Part shown: positions 27,893-36,316 of the stretch, piece after piece
How the letters are laid out: each line of letters starts with the position of its first letter
Numbering within the stretch: position 1 is the first letter of the stretch
From: Saprospiraceae bacterium
GTDB lineage: Bacteria > Bacteroidota > Bacteroidia > Chitinophagales > Saprospiraceae
Direction of reading: 5' to 3'
Length of the DNA: 64,000 nucleotides
NCBI GenBank assembly: GCA_018057925.1
Contig: JAGPCT010000013.1
Span: 1-64,000 of the forward strand
Translations under genes and position numbers: made by a program
Notes under the pieces: generated by a model
The model's input: only the letters and a program-made list of their open reading frames with translations
Database searches by the model: none
Told to the model about the DNA's origin: nothing

Positions 27893-29173
27893 ATGAAGCC
27901 AACTACAGCCTGGACGTTTTATGACTGGGCGAATTCAGCCTACGCTCTCGTTATTACAGCAGCCATCTTTCCAAGTTACTTTCTCGAAGTAACGGACAAA
28001 ACCATTGAAGTTGGTCACATCGTGATGAGTAACAGTTCGTTATATGCGTATATTATCACGACTGCCTACCTGATTGTAGCGATAGGGAGTCCATTTATTT
28101 CGGGTTTTGCCGATAGTGCCAACAATAAGAAGATGATGTTATTCCTATTTACATTGTTAGGGTCGATACACTGTTGTTTGTTGTATTTTTTTGATGGTAT
28201 GGATCATTTAGGCATAGGTGTAATGGCATTTATGATGGCTTTGATAGGATTTATTGGAAGTAATGTGTTTTATAATGCTTTTTTACCGGAGATAACCACG
28301 GAGGATAAGTTTGATTCGTTGTCTGCACGCGGGTTTTCAATGGGATATATTGGTAGTGTACTTCTTTTGATTGGCAATTTGGCAGTAATTAAGTCACCTG
28401 AGACCTTTGGTCTTGCTACAACACAGGATGCGGTTAGAATCAGTTTTATTACTGTCGGGATATGGTGGATTGGATTTGCAATCATTCCATTATATTATCT
28501 GCCGGGAGTATTTCGCTTGCAATTGAGGCGGGAAAAGGTAGTGGAAGGGATGTACATATTAAGAGATGTATGGAAAAAATTAAAACAAATGCCCAATGTA
28601 AAGCGATTTCTTACAGCTTTTTTATCGTATAATGCGGGTGTGCAGACAGTGATGCTTCTTGCGGCTGTATTTGCCAAGAAGGAGTTAGGGTTTGAAACAT
28701 CTGAACTAATAATGCTTATATTAATATTACAGTTGGTCGCCATTCTTGGTGCCATGTTTTTCTCTAAGTTATCTTCGTGGAGGACCAACAAATTTTCGCT
28801 TTTAGTTATGCTTGTTATTTGGATCGGGATATGTATAGTTGGCTTTGTGGTAGTGAGTAAGTTTCAGTTTTATTGCCTTGCCGGCTTTGTTGGCTTAGTC
28901 ATGGGAGGTATTCAGAGCCTTTCTCGTTCGACGTATTCGAAGATGATATATCAGTATGAAGGAGAGGAGACGAGCTTTTTTAGTTTTTATGACGTTGTTG
29001 AGAAGGTGTCGATTTTGTTTGGAACATTTGCCTTCGGCTTTATAGAACAAATTACAGGAAGCATGCGCAACAGTATAATAGCCTTAGGAATTTTCTTTGT
29101 CGTGGGATTGTTTTTACTTAATTCAGCGGATTTGAAGATTAGTAAAAAAGTTCAATTGAAGAATTTGGTGTAA
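27893..29173 (+). CDS. UMF1/Atg22-like MFS transporter
   Basis: 426 aa with about 12 transmembrane helices. The N-terminal TFYDWANSAYALVI is the signature of the UMF1 (Vacuole effluxer Atg22-like) branch of the major facilitator superfamily. GFADSANNKKMML is the loop 2-3 motif, and GGIQSLSRSTYSKMI is the conserved loop in the second half. The bacterial substrate is unknown. A TATCTTCG box at 27859-27866, as at rpoD, lies 26 bases before the ATG. A long palindromic repeat follows the gene. Confidence 0.87.
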   Translation: MKPTTAWTFYDWANSAYALVITAAIFPSYFLEVTDKTIEVGHIVMSNSSLYAYIITTAYLIVAIGSPFISGFADSANNKKMMLFLFTLLGSIHCCLLYFFDGMDHLGIGVMAFMMALIGFIGSNVFYNAFLPEITTEDKFDSLSARGFSMGYIGSVLLLIGNLAVIKSPETFGLATTQDAVRISFITVGIWWIGFAIIPLYYLPGVFRLQLRREKVVEGMYILRDVWKKLKQMPNVKRFLTAFLSYNAGVQTVMLLAAVFAKKELGFETSELIMLILILQLVAILGAMFFSKLSSWRTNKFSLLVMLVIWIGICIVGFVVVSKFQFYCLAGFVGLVMGGIQSLSRSTYSKMIYQYEGEETSFFSFYDVVEKVSILFGTFAFGFIEQITGSMRNSIIALGIFFVVGLFLLNSADLKISKKVQLKNLV

Positions 29174-29227
29174 ATCAATTTGCTTACAAGTGAATGTACG
29201 TTATTTGCTTATGAGTAGCGTTTGAGT

Positions 29228-29382
29228 TAAACCCGAATTCAGTAGTATAGGTTTTAAAAAACCGTATAGTGCTGATTATGAGGGTAATCCCGATGTACGA
29301 ATCGTTTCAATGGTTTACAGAAACCATTGATTACGAGTCGTAAATCGATTCCGTATTTGTCTAATGCGGAATTTGGGTTAAA
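29228..29382. repeat. Dispersed composite palindromic element, full-length copy
   Basis: About 155 bases with terminal inverted repeats (TTAAACCCGAATTC and GGAATTTGGGTTAA). Three hairpins are nested: an R module (29228-29287) with apical GGTTTTAAAAAACC, a central perfect CAATGGTTTACAGAAACCATTG-type stem (split here as CAATGGTTT and AAACCATTG), and an L-module hairpin ATTCCG/CGGAAT. The copy at 47480-47633 is the same element on the other strand. Confidence 0.8.
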
Positions 29383-29433
29383 ATAGCATTTATTTTGCTG
29401 AATTTGGTTTTAGTTTAGAATTAGTTATTGTAG

Positions 29434-29441
29434 TACATTTG
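29434..29441 (+). promoter_or_regulatory. Candidate -7 element before the first M1 peptidase
   Basis: TACATTTG matches TAnnTTTG and lies 16 bases before the ATG at 29458. No TTG is at the standard spacing. Confidence 0.3.
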
Positions 29442-29457
29442 AAGAAAAAATCAAGCC

Positions 29458-31119
29458 ATGAATTTTTTAAAAAAGCAGAGTGAAATAGTCGTTTTTCTTT
29501 TATTGACCGCATTTTTATGGTTTCCTATTGATATAGCAGCGCAAAATGTGGGTATGCCGACGTCTATGGATAGTTTGGCGGGGTCAAATCATTCCGGCCG
29601 GAATTGGTGGGATGTCATGCATTATACACTTCGTGTTGTTCCGGATATTGAAAATAAATCTCTTCAGGGTCAAGTTAGAATAAAGTATAAAGTTACTTCT
29701 GAAGGGAAGCAGATGATGATTGACTTGCAAAGGCCATTGGTTATATCAAAAATAGTAAGTGGCAAAGAAAATGTTCCTTATGAACAAAAGGGAAGGTTTT
29801 GTTTTATTGGAAAAAATGGAAAAGGGAGAGTCGGACAGTTGGATTCTATAGATATATACTATTCTGGCAAGCCCAAAATTGCTGTCAGACCGCCGTGGGA
29901 TGGCGGAATAGATTGGAATCAAGATGAAAAGGGTCGTCCATGGGTGAGCACAGCCTGTCAGGGTATCGGAGCAAGTATTTGGTGGCCTTGTAAAGATATT
30001 CAAAGTGACGAGCCCGACAATGGGGTGGATATGTATTACACCATACCGGATGAATTGTCCGCAATAGCCAACGGTAAGCTTATCGACAAAAAACCGGGCG
30101 GAAAAGGTCTGACCACATGGCATTGGCGCGTAACACAGCCCATCAGCAATTATAATGTATCCATGAACATAGGGTATTATTCCGACATTTTCCAAGATTT
30201 TACAGGCCAAAAGGGGAATCTGAAAGTTGAATTCTATGTTTTGGATTACAATGTGGACAAAGGGAAGAAGCTTTTTCCTGAAATAATCTCTATGTTGCAA
30301 TGCTTTGAGGAGAAAGTCGGTCCATATCCCTTTTATGAAGATGGTTATAAAATGATAGAAACGGCTCACTTAGGTATGGAACATCAAAGCGGGATAGCCT
30401 ATGGAAATAAGTTTTTACGCGGATATAAAGGTAGTGACCGAAGCGAAACGGGTGTTGGTCTTGGATGGGACTTTATATTGATTCACGAATCAGGACATGA
30501 ATGGTTTGGCAATAGCATTACTTCAGCCGATATCAATGATGGATGGATACATGAAGGATTTACAACATACATGGAAACGATTTATACAGAATGTTTGTCC
30601 GGATTGGATGCAGCACAAAAGTATGTCATAGGTCAACGTCACATCATATCCAATAAGATACCTTTGATCAACCAATATGGAGTCAATTTTGATGCACCGG
30701 GTGATATTTATGATAAAGGAGCAAGTCTGATACATACCATCCGGACTATTATGGATGATGATCGAAAATTCTATCAAGTCCTGCAGGCTATGGCTAAGAA
30801 ATATTATCATTCAACCGTTACATCTGAGGAAGTAGAAAATTTCTGGATACAGCAGACCGGACTTCCTTTGAAACCAATCTTTGACCAATATCTTCGCACA
30901 ACTCAAATTCCTACTTTGGAATATACCGATAATGGAACAAGCATGACGCTGCGGTGGACCAATGTCATACCCGACTTTGAAATGCCTTGTTTACTGTTGT
31001 TGAAAGATGGAGGCAGAAAGTGGGTCAAGGTGACGGAACATCCGGTGTCTATTAAGCTGGACACTGCTTTTGACCGATGGGATCCCAATATGTATTGTCA
31101 TTATAAAGAAATAAAGTGA
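29458..31119 (+). CDS. M1-family metallopeptidase, secreted
   Basis: 553 aa with a signal peptide (about 1-28, ending IDIAAQ). The gluzincin zinc site is intact: H343-E344-S-G-H347 and E366 (WIHEGF). The exopeptidase substrate motif appears as MEHQSG rather than the classical GAMEN. The protein is shorter than classical aminopeptidase N and stops soon after the catalytic helical domain. No T9SS sorting tail is seen, so it probably stays in the periplasm. A second M1 peptidase lies 2.2 kb downstream. Confidence 0.88.
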   Translation: MNFLKKQSEIVVFLLLTAFLWFPIDIAAQNVGMPTSMDSLAGSNHSGRNWWDVMHYTLRVVPDIENKSLQGQVRIKYKVTSEGKQMMIDLQRPLVISKIVSGKENVPYEQKGRFCFIGKNGKGRVGQLDSIDIYYSGKPKIAVRPPWDGGIDWNQDEKGRPWVSTACQGIGASIWWPCKDIQSDEPDNGVDMYYTIPDELSAIANGKLIDKKPGGKGLTTWHWRVTQPISNYNVSMNIGYYSDIFQDFTGQKGNLKVEFYVLDYNVDKGKKLFPEIISMLQCFEEKVGPYPFYEDGYKMIETAHLGMEHQSGIAYGNKFLRGYKGSDRSETGVGLGWDFILIHESGHEWFGNSITSADINDGWIHEGFTTYMETIYTECLSGLDAAQKYVIGQRHIISNKIPLINQYGVNFDAPGDIYDKGASLIHTIRTIMDDDRKFYQVLQAMAKKYYHSTVTSEEVENFWIQQTGLPLKPIFDQYLRTTQIPTLEYTDNGTSMTLRWTNVIPDFEMPCLLLLKDGGRKWVKVTEHPVSIKLDTAFDRWDPNMYCHYKEIK

Positions 31120-31269
31120 TTCTTGAAAAAAGGAAAAGTAAAATGGCTAAACGATATGTTAATGAGGGTAAAAAAAAGAAATAGGATGTTATCTTTGTGT
31201 TGTTAGAACAATAAGTAATTCTAATACAAAAAAACGTTCAAAAAAAAATTGAAAAAAGTTTCAAAAAAA

Positions 31270-31300
31270 TTTGAAAAAAAGAAAACAATTTATATATTTG
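31270..31300 (+). promoter_or_regulatory. Strong Bacteroidota promoter in front of the tandem repeats
   Basis: TTTG (31270-31273), 19 bases, then TATATTTG (31293-31300) is an exact match to the Bacteroidota consensus. Upstream A-tracts at 31222-31265 resemble UP elements of strong stable-RNA promoters. The start site would be near 31307, about 60 bases before the first repeat. Confidence 0.75.
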
Positions 31301-31367
31301 CAACGTTATAGTTTTTGAAGTTTCTTATAAAGATACAGAAACATTTTTAAAGAAATTTGAAAGGTTA

Positions 31368-31474
31368 TTCCGGCAGGAAGTAAAACATGCCATTCATACG
31401 GGGTGATTTGAAGTTTTCATAATTGGGCCCTGTATTCATCTCTGAATGCAGGTTTTTTTTACCTTTAATGAATG
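31368..31474 (+). ncRNA. Tandem 107-bp repeat, copy 1 (putative small RNA with terminator)
   Basis: It begins TTCCGGCAGGAAG, can form a GGCA/TGCC hairpin, and contains an unpaired-looking GAAGTTTTCATAATTGGG segment. It ends with the hairpin CCTGTATTCA (31429-31438)/TGAATGCAGG (31443-31452) and eight T residues. In copy 1 the outermost C of the stem is unpaired because GGG is GGT. It is the first unit after the strong promoter. The match to a known RNA family is not established. Confidence 0.6.
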
Positions 31475-31581
31475 TTCCGGCAGGAAGTAAAACATGCCAT
31501 TCATACGGGGTGATTTGAAGTTTTCATAATTGGGCCCTGTATTCATCTCTGAATGCAGGGTTTTTTTACCTTTGATGAATG
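31475..31581 (+). ncRNA. Tandem 107-bp repeat, copy 2
   Basis: It is nearly identical to copy 1 through the whole unit. Its terminator stem is complete (CCCTGTATTCA, 31535-31545, with TGAATGCAGGG, 31550-31560) and is followed by seven T residues. A TACCTTTA box, one base off the promoter -7 consensus, sits immediately upstream at the end of copy 1. This could give the copy its own promoter. Confidence 0.6.
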
Positions 31582-31674
31582 TTCCGGCAGGAAGTAAAAC
31601 ATGCCATAATCGTGGGGTGATTTGAAGTTTTCATAATTGGGCCCTGTATTCATCTCTGAATGCAGGGTTTTTTT
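31582..31674 (+). ncRNA. Tandem 107-bp repeat, copy 3
   Basis: Same unit. It differs from copies 1 and 2 at one block (ATAATCGTGGGG in place of ATTCATACGGGG), which destroys the tiny M-P-F-I-R-G frame of the other copies and argues against a peptide. The terminator stem (31642-31667) and T run (31668-31674) are intact. An exact TACCTTTG box (31568-31575) precedes it. Confidence 0.6.
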
Positions 31675-31863
31675 GTGCCTATTTCAGAACTCTTAAAACT
31701 CAATCATTCGTCGCATTATATGACACCGATTTTGGCTCTTTTTCATTATGTTCTACTAATGTTTTTGGGAAATGTCGCCCGAAATTTTTTTATTAATGCT
31801 TCAATCTCTTTGTCAGAAATTTAAATAAACTTAATTTTACTATTCATCAAAGATTATATTCCT

Positions 31864-33120
31864 TTGAAAAATTTATTTACAAGAGTCTGCGGAAACTTTA
31901 ATCCATTGTTGTTGGTACTGATAATTTGCTTTTTTACGGTATCCGGAATGACACAGACATCTCATGTGCGTGAAGTTACTTTTAGTGAAGAAACATTTCC
32001 GATAGTTTTAAAAGACGTTGTTGGTTTTGATGCAATCGTCATTCGGTGTAAGGAAGGCTTTGACCGAGGTTTGATGTTAAATGATCTCGATGGAAATATC
32101 TATTATTTGACAAAAGATGAGCACGCAGATATCGATTTCCAAAGCAATATGATTGTATTTTCTCAAAGGCAACACGAAGTATATTTGTCAAGTATATTTG
32201 CCGGAAATATGGTTGGGAGTGCTTATTTTATTCAAGTACCGGATTTGAAAGTCGAAAATCGCCTTGGACAACGTTCTGCTGATTGTGATGAACCATCTAT
32301 TGTTCCGCAGAGTGTATGGAGAGCAGGATTAAATCCGCCCACACCCGGACGTAAAGCGACACCAACCCGACATTGCATAGTTCACCACTCTGCTTCCTCC
32401 AATGCGGATACCAATTCGATAAAGCTTGTTCGTTCTTTTTATATTTTACATACGGAGGTAAATGGATGGGATGACATAGGATACAATTACCTCATCGGAT
32501 ATAATGGGACTGTATTTGCAGGTCGGGATCCTGAGAAGCCTGGAATTGAACAAGATAATGTGTTTGGAGCTCATTTTTGTGGTAAAAACTCCTATACAAT
32601 GGGTATTTGTGTTATTGGTGATTTTCAAGAAGAAGCTCCAGATCCACGTGCTGTGGCTGCTTTGGAGCATTTACTGTCGTGGAAGATGTTTAAGGATAAG
32701 TTGAATCCATTGGACTCGCTTCACCATCCGGATACAGTCAGCGGACCATTGTTGCCCGTGTTAGCAGGTCATAGAAATGGGTGTTCGACAGAATGTCCGG
32801 GGCAGTTTTTGTTTGATTTGATTCCTCAACTGAGGATGGATGTTCACCAAGATTTGATTGACTGCAATAAGTTGAATAGAACTTCAAGCGGGATAGAAGC
32901 GGGGTTGATTTATCCAAATCCCTGCACAGACGAAGTCACGTTAGAAGGCTTTGACCAGATGCGTTACTCTATCTTGGATTTGAACGGTTTGGTCAGAATA
33001 ACCGGTATTGCTCATGAGAAGACAAAGGTATCTTTGAGTGCTCTCTCCTCAGGCGTATATATCATTCAACTGCATGATTCTGATAAGGTTAGGTGTAGTA
33101 AGATTATTGTTGGAAATTAA
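31864..33120 (+). CDS. N-acetylmuramoyl-L-alanine amidase (PGRP/amidase_2 type) with T9SS tail
   Basis: 418 aa from a TTG start at 31864; no in-frame ATG precedes the signal peptide (about 1-31). The amidase domain (about 165-335) has the zinc residues of the type 2 amidase/PGRP fold: IVHHSA (first His), AGHRNG (second His) and the Cys of STECPGQF. GWDDIGYNYLIG is the conserved core. It would cut the lactyl-amide bond between MurNAc and the stem peptide. The C-terminal about 80 residues (from IYPNPCTDEV) form a type A T9SS sorting domain, so it may attack foreign peptidoglycan outside the cell, which is inference. A short palindromic repeat follows. Confidence 0.88.
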   Translation: MKNLFTRVCGNFNPLLLVLIICFFTVSGMTQTSHVREVTFSEETFPIVLKDVVGFDAIVIRCKEGFDRGLMLNDLDGNIYYLTKDEHADIDFQSNMIVFSQRQHEVYLSSIFAGNMVGSAYFIQVPDLKVENRLGQRSADCDEPSIVPQSVWRAGLNPPTPGRKATPTRHCIVHHSASSNADTNSIKLVRSFYILHTEVNGWDDIGYNYLIGYNGTVFAGRDPEKPGIEQDNVFGAHFCGKNSYTMGICVIGDFQEEAPDPRAVAALEHLLSWKMFKDKLNPLDSLHHPDTVSGPLLPVLAGHRNGCSTECPGQFLFDLIPQLRMDVHQDLIDCNKLNRTSSGIEAGLIYPNPCTDEVTLEGFDQMRYSILDLNGLVRITGIAHEKTKVSLSALSSGVYIIQLHDSDKVRCSKIIVGN

Positions 33121-33132
33121 GGAAAGCATTCA

Positions 33133-33227
33133 TCCAAAATGTCGCATTTAACCAATGCTGAATCGATTTACATAATCAATATGCTACACGGTTTTTCAAA
33201 ACCTTTACTGCCGAATTCAGATTGAAT
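33133..33227. repeat. Dispersed palindromic element, shortened copy
   Basis: It shares GCTGAATCGATTTAC with the element at 47480, and GGTTTTTCAAAACCTTTACTG plus GAATTCAGATTGAA with the R modules elsewhere (the first string broken by the hairpin loop at the C). The central CAATGGTTT hairpin is missing. Confidence 0.6.
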
Positions 33228-33322
33228 GTAGTGCGTTAAAATAACAAAGAAAAGAGCATTTGTTCGTTAAAAATTAAAAAATAGGACACTAACAAGCTAC
33301 AAATTTTTAATTTTGAATCAAT

Positions 33323-36304
33323 ATGATAGAATTAATTAAAAAGCGTATTAAGACCACCCTTGTCATCATGCTTTGGTGTGGAATAGTTATTTCAGGATTT
33401 TCTCAGACAAGTTATTGGCAGCAGAAAGTCGATGTCACCATTGATGTTAGGTTGGATGATTCACTACATTTTTTACACGGTGATGAAAAAATTGTATATG
33501 CCAACAATAGTCCTGACGAACTGACTTATATTTATTTTCACCTCTACCCCAATGCATATAAAAATGTAAGGACTGCCTTTGCCAATCAAATGGTAGAGAA
33601 TGGGTCAGTGAAATTTTTGTATTCTGATAAATATCAACGCGGTTATATTGATAGTCTTGATTTTAAGGTATTGTATGATGAAGGACAAATGTCTGCTAAA
33701 GTTGAGGCGACGAAGGATGTAGATATAGTTAAACTCATTTTACCCAAACCACTTCAATCAGGAGGTAAGATTACAATTACGACTCCGTTTCGAGTTAAAA
33801 TACCCCACGTATTTTCAAGACTCGGGCATGTTAAACAAAGCTATCAGATTACCCAATGGTTTCCCAAGCCCGCCGTATATGATGCCGGTGGGTGGCATCA
33901 GATGCCATATCTTAATCAAGGTGAGTTTTATAGTGATTACGGAGACTATGAAGTAAGGATCAATCTACCTTCAAATTATGTTGTCATGGGAACCGGAAAT
34001 ATCATGGAAGAGAGTGAGAACCAATGGATGTTAGAAAAATCAAAGGAAAAAATCCAGGTTGATCAGGTAGAAGGAAAGACACCTAAGAGCAATAAAACAA
34101 GGAAGACGATTACCTTTAAAGAGAGCAATATCCATGATTTCGCCTGGTTTGCCGATAAAAGATGGGCATTGCGCATTGATACGTTGGACCAACCCAATCA
34201 CTCGGGGAAGGTGATAGCTTTCTCTGCCTACTATCCATGGCATAATTTGGGATGGAGTACATCATTGGATGCTGTCAAAAAGACCATTGATGGGTACGGT
34301 AGCAAAGTAGGTTTATATCCATATAATACGGTCAAAGTTGTTGAGGGATTTTTGGAAGCAGGAGGAGGGATGGAATACCCAACTGTTACCGTCATTCAGG
34401 AGTCCAATTCTCCTTCTACTGTCGAAAGAGTCATTGTCCATGAAGTAGGTCACAATTGGTTTTATGGAATATTAGGATCCAATGAGCGAAAACATCCGTG
34501 GATGGATGAAGGAATCAACAGTTTTTATGAAGGTAAATTTGCTACTTCTATAAAACTTCCTTTTATCGGTAACACTCAAGTGGAGAATTTGGCATATTAT
34601 ACCCTTGGGGCAGCTTACAAACTGAGTCCTGCTACCTTAAGCAGTGAAGAATTTCACAAAGTAAATTATGGTATTGATGTTTATATGAAGGTTCCGTTAT
34701 ACCTCAGATACCTTGAGGCCTATATGGGCGAAGCTTCATTTGACAAGGCGATGCAGGCATATTTTCAAAAATGGAGGTTTAAACATCCTCAACCAAAAGA
34801 TTTTGAACAAGTGTTTAAAGAGAATGCGCCAACCGATATAGACTGGTTCTTTACAATGCTTCAGTCTGATGAAATGGTCAGCTTTACGGTATCAAAACCC
34901 GAAGTCAAAGGCTTAGAAACGCATATTCAGGTAACTAACAACTGTTCGTTTGCTTTGCCTGTAGCGATAAATGGAGTGGATAAAGAAGGGAAAGTAGTAA
35001 ATAAATGGACGGAGCCCTTTTCGGGGACTAAGCTCATCACATTGAATAATATGAATTCGGCGGAACCTTTGATGTTGGACAGTTCGATTCCCAATGGCAA
35101 TGTAAAATATGGTTCATCTGAGCGTAAAGTGGCATTGAAGCCATTTGCCGGGATAAATACTGGATTGAAAAAGACGGCTTGGATATCACCATCCATAGGG
35201 TACAATGCCTATGATGGATTTATGGCAGGAATTCTCTTACACAATGTGACTTTGCCACAAAATCGATTCAGGTATATTGTGAATCCGATGTACGGCTTTA
35301 GGCGTAAAGGCATTTCGGGAAGCGCTATTCTCAATTTTTCCCAGCAGTTGAATGGAAAGACCTTGGACTATATCGATTACTTTATGTATTTCAAGCGTTA
35401 TGGATATCAAAGGACATTTTTGGAAGATTTTCCCCGACAATACATGGGATATACCAAGTTTTCACCGGAAGTGGTCTTTCATTTCAAAAAGCCATCCTTG
35501 CGAAGCCCAATAAAATCGACTTTGTCCGTCAAAGGGTATTTTATTTCCGAGCAACAATTGATTTATGATACTATGCCCGAAGTCGATCCTCATTATGGTG
35601 AAAATATCAATAATATCTATGGAAAAGTGAATTATACCTATGCCTCGAGTCGGGCTATTAATCCATTCAATTATGAATTGGAAGGCCAGATGGGTTCGAC
35701 TTTTGCAAAGCTATCGGTAGAAGGCATCTGGAAGTTCAATTATTCGATTCCCAAGAAAGGGTTTCATGTGCGTGCTTATGCGGGTAAATTTTTTAAGTTT
35801 TCAAATAATTTTACAGATACATACCGATACCGATTGGCCAATTCCTTTTCAGGAAGCAATGATTATTTGTATGATTATACATATATTGGTCGGAATGAGC
35901 CGGATGGGTTGTGGTCCCGACAAACAAGTATGCGGGAAGGTGGATTTAAATTCAATACTCCTTTATACAGCAATCAGCCCGGCCTCAATGATGATTATTT
36001 GATTTCGCTTAATTTGAAAACGGATGTTCCGGTTAAATGGCTGCCACTTAGATTGTGCTTTGATGTATCAAAATATGGCGGCAGACGATTGGAAGGGGCG
36101 AGTAACTTGCTGTTTGTTGCGGGAGCAGAGATATTTATATTTGATTATTTGAAAATATATATACCGCTCATTATGAGTAAAGAATACCAGAATTACAAAA
36201 AATTTATCCTAGGTGATTCATTTTTAAAATCAATTACCTTTTCACATAATTTAAATTCAATCAATTGGGTGCGTTTGCCCAATACATTTATAGGAATAGA
36301 ATAA
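33323..36304 (+). CDS. Large M1-family metallopeptidase with long C-terminal domain
   Basis: 993 aa with a signal peptide (about 1-27, GFSQTS). An N-terminal beta domain precedes the gluzincin site H373-E-V-G-H377 and E396 (WMDEGI). After the helical region, about residues 600-993 form a long beta-rich part with many aromatic-alternating strands. It ends in a membrane-like pattern without a T9SS tail, and could be an outer-membrane barrel or surface domain. This length is greater than the classical family. A TAATTTTG box lies only 7 bases before the ATG. nadC follows 12 bases after its stop. Confidence 0.85.
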   Translation: MIELIKKRIKTTLVIMLWCGIVISGFSQTSYWQQKVDVTIDVRLDDSLHFLHGDEKIVYANNSPDELTYIYFHLYPNAYKNVRTAFANQMVENGSVKFLYSDKYQRGYIDSLDFKVLYDEGQMSAKVEATKDVDIVKLILPKPLQSGGKITITTPFRVKIPHVFSRLGHVKQSYQITQWFPKPAVYDAGGWHQMPYLNQGEFYSDYGDYEVRINLPSNYVVMGTGNIMEESENQWMLEKSKEKIQVDQVEGKTPKSNKTRKTITFKESNIHDFAWFADKRWALRIDTLDQPNHSGKVIAFSAYYPWHNLGWSTSLDAVKKTIDGYGSKVGLYPYNTVKVVEGFLEAGGGMEYPTVTVIQESNSPSTVERVIVHEVGHNWFYGILGSNERKHPWMDEGINSFYEGKFATSIKLPFIGNTQVENLAYYTLGAAYKLSPATLSSEEFHKVNYGIDVYMKVPLYLRYLEAYMGEASFDKAMQAYFQKWRFKHPQPKDFEQVFKENAPTDIDWFFTMLQSDEMVSFTVSKPEVKGLETHIQVTNNCSFALPVAINGVDKEGKVVNKWTEPFSGTKLITLNNMNSAEPLMLDSSIPNGNVKYGSSERKVALKPFAGINTGLKKTAWISPSIGYNAYDGFMAGILLHNVTLPQNRFRYIVNPMYGFRRKGISGSAILNFSQQLNGKTLDYIDYFMYFKRYGYQRTFLEDFPRQYMGYTKFSPEVVFHFKKPSLRSPIKSTLSVKGYFISEQQLIYDTMPEVDPHYGENINNIYGKVNYTYASSRAINPFNYELEGQMGSTFAKLSVEGIWKFNYSIPKKGFHVRAYAGKFFKFSNNFTDTYRYRLANSFSGSNDYLYDYTYIGRNEPDGLWSRQTSMREGGFKFNTPLYSNQPGLNDDYLISLNLKTDVPVKWLPLRLCFDVSKYGGRRLEGASNLLFVAGAEIFIFDYLKIYIPLIMSKEYQNYKKFILGDSFLKSITFSHNLNSINWVRLPNTFIGIE

Positions 36305-36316
36305 AATAATAAGAAC

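Larger units (their letters stand above)
31120..31863. other. Intergenic region carrying a putative small-RNA array
   Basis: 744 bases between the M1 peptidase and the amidase. It holds a poly-A rich upstream segment (31222-31289), a consensus promoter, three 107-bp tandem repeats each with a terminator, and then about 190 bases of plain AT-rich DNA before the amidase start. No coding frame of useful length is present. Confidence 0.75.

Noticed and set aside
31385-31406. Conserved six-residue peptide (M-P-F-I-R-G) inside the tandem repeats
   Set aside because: The frame is present in copies 1 and 2 but stops after two codons in copy 3, while the flanking sequence stays conserved, so peptide coding is unlikely.
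31368-31674. CRISPR array
   Set aside because: The three units are contiguous 107-bp copies without variable spacers, each with a terminator, and no cas gene is present.
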